DNA of 32,226 bases from a virus, in the IMG/VR virus record IMGVR_UViG_3300042544_000136, positions 1-32,226 of that record; one strand, 5' to 3'. Below the pieces are notes generated by a model. The model was not told where the DNA came from and did not search any database. It worked only from the letters and a program-made list of their open reading frames with translations. Position 1 is the first letter of the stretch. The number at the start of each line of letters is the position of its first letter. Below, piece by piece: positions 29,293-32,226 of the stretch. Both the position numbers and the translations under genes were made by a program.

Positions 29293-30492
29293 TTAACAAG
29301 CCCTACCGCCGCTCCGCTTTTTTGCAGGAGGAGGAGAAACAGTCTTGCTGACCTCGCGCTCTGTAGTCGTTACCGCGCCTTGACCAGTAAGGCTGTTGAA
29401 AGCCTTCTTAGCTTGGCGTGGCAAGAACATCAGGGCATCTGTCACCATCTTGCGGTCTGCCTCGTTCTCTGCCTTTTCACGGGCATAGTGAGCGTCATAC
29501 GCGCCTTTCGACATATCCATCTCTTTGTCAGAGGTTGCACCACCACCAGCCATCTTCATCTTGCCGTACTTGCTGTAGACCTCATTGGACTGAGCCTTTG
29601 CCTGCTTCATCGCAGTCTTGTTCTCAGCCGCAAAGTTCTTCATCAAGCGACCTTCAGCGGGAGTTACCTTGCCACCTTTTTTGAAAGTGCCAGACAACTC
29701 GCTGATGGAGACAGGTGCAGACGGCTTTTTACGGCCTTGGGGCATCGCGACGGGACGACCTGTGTCAACAGTACCCCCCGCCGCGTAGGCTTTTTTTGAG
29801 GTTTTACCCCCAGCTTTAAAGCCTCCAGCGTTACCGAGCGCGACACCACCAGTCTTGTAGCCACCGCCGTTACCGTTCTTCACGTCGCCTGTTTTGCCAC
29901 TGGTTTTGCCAGTGTATTCAGCCGTGTGCATATCGGTATTGCGATACTTGCCACCTTGACCTTCGGTGTTGATGATGCCGTTACCAGCAACACCACCCTT
30001 GGCGTACTTCTTGACGTCTCCGCCCTTCTTGTAGCCACCTGCGTTGCCCAGAGCAACACCACCAGTCTTCAGACCTTTATGGCCCTTGCTGGCAGGCTTG
30101 GACTCGTGAGACTTCAGTTCTTTTTCAAGACCCTTCATCTTCGACATCTCAGCCTTGTGCATACCCTTGGACTCGCCGCCTTCAGCTTTGCCGCCATTTT
30201 TCATTGGGGGCATAGCCATAGGAGCGGCAGGCTTCTTAGCCATCATCGCCTTGCGACGTGAGGCCATCGAGGGTTTGCCGGGGGCGCGAACAGGCGCGTT
30301 GACTGCGGGACGACCAATCAGAGCAGGCGTACCAGCGAGAGCGTCCATAGCGCCTCCGCCCATAGCCATTTTCTTGTGACCGCTCTCAGCCTTGCCACCT
30401 TTTTTCATGTTGACATGACCGCCTTTTTTGAGTTTCAACTCAACGGTTGGCTCCGTGGTCATCATCTTGACCATTGGTTTAAATTGTCCCAT
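29293..30492 (-). CDS. Basic Lys-Gly-Gly-rich virion-region protein (399 aa)
   Basis: 399 residues with extreme composition: Lys, Gly, Met and Ala dominate. Short tags K-K-G-G-[HKD], K-x-G-G-[VK] occur more than ten times. One 18-residue unit, [LY]KTGGVALGNAGG[YF]K[KA]GG, appears twice (about 141-158 and 212-229). Helical coiled regions lie at about 110-135 and 285-350, and the C-terminus is basic (P-P-P-A-K-K-R-S-G-G-R-A-C). It has no visible catalytic motif. It sits between the decoration-like gene and small head proteins, with UUCG hairpins on both sides of the pair. It may bind packaged DNA or line the capsid. Similar proteins occur in marine and freshwater phages, function unproven. Confidence 0.6.
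   Translation of the reverse strand: MGQFKPMVKMMTTEPTVELKLKKGGHVNMKKGGKAESGHKKMAMGGGAMDALAGTPALIGRPAVNAPVRAPGKPSMASRRKAMMAKKPAAPMAMPPMKNGGKAEGGESKGMHKAEMSKMKGLEKELKSHESKPASKGHKGLKTGGVALGNAGGYKKGGDVKKYAKGGVAGNGIINTEGQGGKYRNTDMHTAEYTGKTSGKTGDVKNGNGGGYKTGGVALGNAGGFKAGGKTSKKAYAAGGTVDTGRPVAMPQGRKKPSAPVSISELSGTFKKGGKVTPAEGRLMKNFAAENKTAMKQAKAQSNEVYSKYGKMKMAGGGATSDKEMDMSKGAYDAHYAREKAENEADRKMVTDALMFLPRQAKKAFNSLTGQGAVTTTEREVSKTVSPPPAKKRSGGRAC
29806..30072 (-). repeat. Duplicated 18-residue unit in the KGG protein
   Basis: Two copies of K-T-G-G-V-A-L-G-N-A-G-G-[YF]-K-x-G-G, encoded at 30019-30072 and 29806-29859. The shared core K-T-G-G-V-A-L-G-N-A-G-G is identical in protein. Confidence 0.8.
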
Positions 30493-30504
30493 TGTCTTTC
30501 CCCT

Positions 30505-30894
30505 TTAAGCGAAAGTTTTGTAGACAATAGTCACACGAGCCGCACCAGCCGTAGCCGCTGTACCAGTCTGAGCAAAAGTGACAGTTGCGTCAATGTCGCT
30601 CGTACCTACAGTGGCCCAAGCGCTGTACACGCCTGTGGTTGCGACGCTCTCGCGTCCTGCTGTGCCTACGTCAGTTGCGGTGACGAAAGCGGCGGCAGAG
30701 CCAGTCTTACCCACCGTAACGGTGTTGGTAGTCCCAGCGTTGAATGCGGTAGTCGTGTCGATGTTGATGTCGATGATTTGCGCATTTGCAGGCAGAGTGC
30801 CGATGCTCACCGCAGACGTATTGCTGAAAGCAATAGTCGTGGTGATAGCCGACAACACACCAGCAATGTTCGTTACTGCGTTGTTTGTAGCCAT
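30505..30894 (-). CDS. Putative capsid decoration protein (129 aa)
   Basis: 129 residues, Ala/Thr/Val-rich beta structure, MATNNAVTNIAGVLSAITTT, with P-A-N-A-Q-I-I-D-I-N-I-D-T-T-T-A-F-N-A-G-T-T-N-T and R-V-T-I-V-Y at the end. Its position as the gene immediately after the major capsid gene, with AGGAG at the ribosome site, is the standard one for a head decoration protein. The family is not named with certainty. Confidence 0.6.
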   Translation of the reverse strand: MATNNAVTNIAGVLSAITTTIAFSNTSAVSIGTLPANAQIIDINIDTTTAFNAGTTNTVTVGKTGSAAAFVTATDVGTAGRESVATTGVYSAWATVGTSDIDATVTFAQTGTAATAGAARVTIVYKTFA

Positions 30895-30910
30895 AGATTT
30901 CTCCTGTAGC

Positions 30911-30932
30911 GAGGGGAGCCGAAGCCCCCCTC
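30911..30932 (-). other. Intergenic C(UUCG)G hairpin downstream of the major capsid gene
   Basis: On the minus-strand RNA, GAGGGGGGC / GCUCCCCUC pair over 9 positions (one G-U pair) around a UUCG tetraloop closed by C-G. Located 8 bases after the capsid stop and 17 bases before the decoration ATG; no U-tract follows. Same loop type as the hairpin at 29267. Confidence 0.75.
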
Positions 30933-30939
30933 AATTGGT

Positions 30940-31854
30940 TTAGACGCCGGGAGTACCGTACATGGCACGCCAGTCGGTAAAGCCAACTTGGTAACGCTCT
31001 GTCGCTTTGTAGCGCATAGAGTCAGTTTCAAAGTCGCCTTCCATTGTCTTTTCCAACTTACGACGCATCAACAACTTCATGCCTTCTGGAGCGTCAGTCT
31101 GCACCCACCATGCGGTAGATGAAGTCAAACGAGACAGAACAGCCGCGCCTTCGTCAAGCAAGCCAATAGACTTGATTGGGTTGACGTCGTTGTTGCCTGT
31201 GCCTGAACGGAGAACAGACTTCAACAGCACTTCAGCTTGGAACACGTTGCCCGGTGCAACCACCAGTTGACGTGGAACCAAACGAATCTTCTTGCCGTTG
31301 TTGTCCACTGCTTGGCGGATTTGAATCAGCATCTGTTCGAGAGATGTCTGGCTCAAGTTCGCGGCGGTAGTCAGCAAGTTAGAAGCTGTGCCGTTAACGA
31401 TTGGATGGCTTGCGGAGTTCAATTGAACGCCATCACCACCGGGGTACGCGCTGTTGAAAGCGCGGTTCAACACGTTTGCCGCCAAAGTCTCTTTGGTCTC
31501 AATCAAAGACTGAGCCAAGTGACGAGCGTAAACCTGACCGATACGGATGTGGTCACCGTCCTCGACCAACACTTTGGTCAACGCGAAGGCCAAGCCAAAC
31601 ACGTTGTACACATAGCGTTGCAAGAACAGAACACCACCTTGTTGGTACGACACAGGAGTGCCGTCAGGCAACTGTGGAGCCGCACCGAAACCGTATAGGA
31701 CGGGTTCTTCGTGGTAGTTACGAGGGATACCTTCTTGCTCACGGAAAACTCGTGACCATTCATCGGTACGTTGGTCATAGACACCGTCAAAACATTCGTT
31801 GAGGATAGGCTCAACGATGGAACGGAAGTCCGTACTGCGCATTGGAGCGGCCAT
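30940..31854 (-). CDS. Major capsid protein
   Basis: Main structural protein of the head, expected HK97 fold. 304 residues, starting MAAPMRSTDFRSIVEPILNE. Sequence runs from an N-terminal arm (F-D-G-V-Y-D-Q-R-T-D-E-W-S) through Q-Q-G-G-V-L-F-L-Q-R-Y-V-Y-N-V-F-G-L-A-F-A-L-T-K, a helix-rich spine (A-R-H-L-A-Q-S-L-I-E-T-K-E), a T-T-A-A-N-L-S-Q-T-S-L-E-Q segment, R-Q-L-V-V-A-P-G-N-V-F-Q-A, to the usual end E-R-Y-Q-V-G-F-T-D-W-R-A-M-Y-G. That last motif and the V-x-P-x-x-x-x-x-A pattern are typical of major capsid proteins. Gene order with decoration genes downstream agrees. Confidence 0.88.
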   Translation of the reverse strand: MAAPMRSTDFRSIVEPILNECFDGVYDQRTDEWSRVFREQEGIPRNYHEEPVLYGFGAAPQLPDGTPVSYQQGGVLFLQRYVYNVFGLAFALTKVLVEDGDHIRIGQVYARHLAQSLIETKETLAANVLNRAFNSAYPGGDGVQLNSASHPIVNGTASNLLTTAANLSQTSLEQMLIQIRQAVDNNGKKIRLVPRQLVVAPGNVFQAEVLLKSVLRSGTGNNDVNPIKSIGLLDEGAAVLSRLTSSTAWWVQTDAPEGMKLLMRRKLEKTMEGDFETDSMRYKATERYQVGFTDWRAMYGTPGV

Positions 31855-31867
31855 TTTCTAGTCTCCT

Positions 31868-32226
31868 TTAGATGGCGTTTACGGACGCATTGAACTGCGA
31901 CTCGTTAACTTGTACTTGCACAACTGTGTATGCATCTCCCCAAGCGTTGTCCACGCCGGGGGTCAAACCAATAATCTTCAACTGTGCAGAAGAACCAGCG
32001 GAAACAACCGAGGCGCTGATAGTGCATTGTGAAAGACCAGTGGTGGAGGAGCCTGCCGTAATATTGCTAAAGTCCGACTGAGCGCCCAGAGTCGTTTGTG
32101 CCAACGAGCCATCGGCTTGAATGTCATAAACGATTGCGGGGTCTTGGTAGTAGTAAGCAATGGCAGAGCCAGTTGTGTAAGCAGTATTCGCAGGGAAATA
32201 GTTGCTCACGCGACGACGACCAGTAG
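31868..32226 (-). CDS. C-terminal part of a head-region beta protein, 5' end outside the window
   Basis: The minus frame is open to the window edge, so only the C-terminal 118 or so residues are seen. A GTG at 32209 is an internal valine more likely than a start, since upstream codons read T-G-R-R-R. Visible sequence has S-N-Y-F-P-A-N-T-A-Y-T-T-G-S-A-I-A-Y-Y-Y-Q-D-P-A-I-V-Y-D-I-Q-A-D-G, then Thr/Ser/Gly strands and a final V-Q-V-N-E-S-Q. Similar segments occur in hypothetical proteins next to major capsid genes. It is probably a minor head or decoration protein. Confidence 0.55.
   Translation of the reverse strand, partial: TGRRRVSNYFPANTAYTTGSAIAYYYQDPAIVYDIQADGSLAQTTLGAQSDFSNITAGSSTTGLSQCTISASVVSAGSSAQLKIIGLTPGVDNAWGDAYTVVQVQVNESQFNASVNAI

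Noticed and set aside
1-32226. CRISPR array, tRNA genes, insertion sequences or an integrase with attachment site
   Set aside because: No regularly spaced direct repeats, no cloverleaf-like segment in the few gaps, and no transposase or integrase motif was seen by reading.
2922-32226. Tape measure, sheath or tail tube genes that would mark a long-tailed phage
   Set aside because: The large proteins are low-complexity or fibre-like, without the long uniform helical repeats of a tape measure or a sheath/tube pair with frameshifted chaperones.

Overview
The window is part of a tailed double-stranded DNA bacteriophage genome (Caudoviricetes). Nearly all of it is coding, with overlapping or almost touching genes and no rRNA or tRNA. 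A major capsid protein, head-tail adaptors, a family of tail fibres, a lysis cassette and large low-complexity virion proteins sit together. There are P22-type adaptor and stabilisation proteins but no tail sheath, tape measure or tail tube, so I infer a short-tailed (podovirus-like) particle. Terminase, portal, polymerase and integrase are not in the window. The host cannot be read from the sequence; an aquatic Gram-negative bacterium is a guess from the protein style.

Layout: (1) 1-2863, early/control end. A truncated Cro/YdaS-like repressor on the minus strand faces a plus-strand operon across a 103-base control region. The operon encodes a small acidic protein, an SSB-like protein ending in DDDIPF, a PD-(D/E)XK-like small protein, a two-helix membrane peptide, a RecB/Cas4-type nuclease and two small unknowns. 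(2) 2862-2891, a terminator between the convergent operons. (3) 2922-32226, one minus-strand late operon about 29 kb long. In transcription order it holds: a head protein cut by the window end, major capsid protein, decoration-like protein, Lys-Gly-Gly-rich basic protein, small head proteins, adaptor with a discoidin-like insert, zinc-ribbon protein, tail-fibre array with helpers, a terminator-like hairpin, lysis genes (XhlA-like, holins, M15 endopeptidase), second adaptor, another fibre, gp10-like stabilisation protein, an 86-aa protein, acyl carrier protein, beta-ketoacyl-ACP synthase, a small possible GNAT protein, and five large putative internal/ejection proteins, the last with a glucosaminidase domain.

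The most striking content is at 12149-13979. An acyl carrier protein (GLDSLD, Ser38) is translationally coupled to a ketosynthase with an intact Cys128/His270/Lys298/His303 set, and this is coupled in turn to a small protein whose C-terminal half looks GNAT-like. All three lie inside the late operon, between the tail stabilisation gene and the internal virion proteins. A phage-borne acyl-chain cassette expressed with the virion genes suggests lipid or protein acylation late in infection or in the particle. Other unexplained structure: a recurring K-x-x-GG tag in five late proteins, two intergenic C(UUCG)G hairpins flanking head genes, a shared C-terminal GGISGG-x-F tail on two distant fibres, and a terminator-like hairpin just upstream of the lysis genes.
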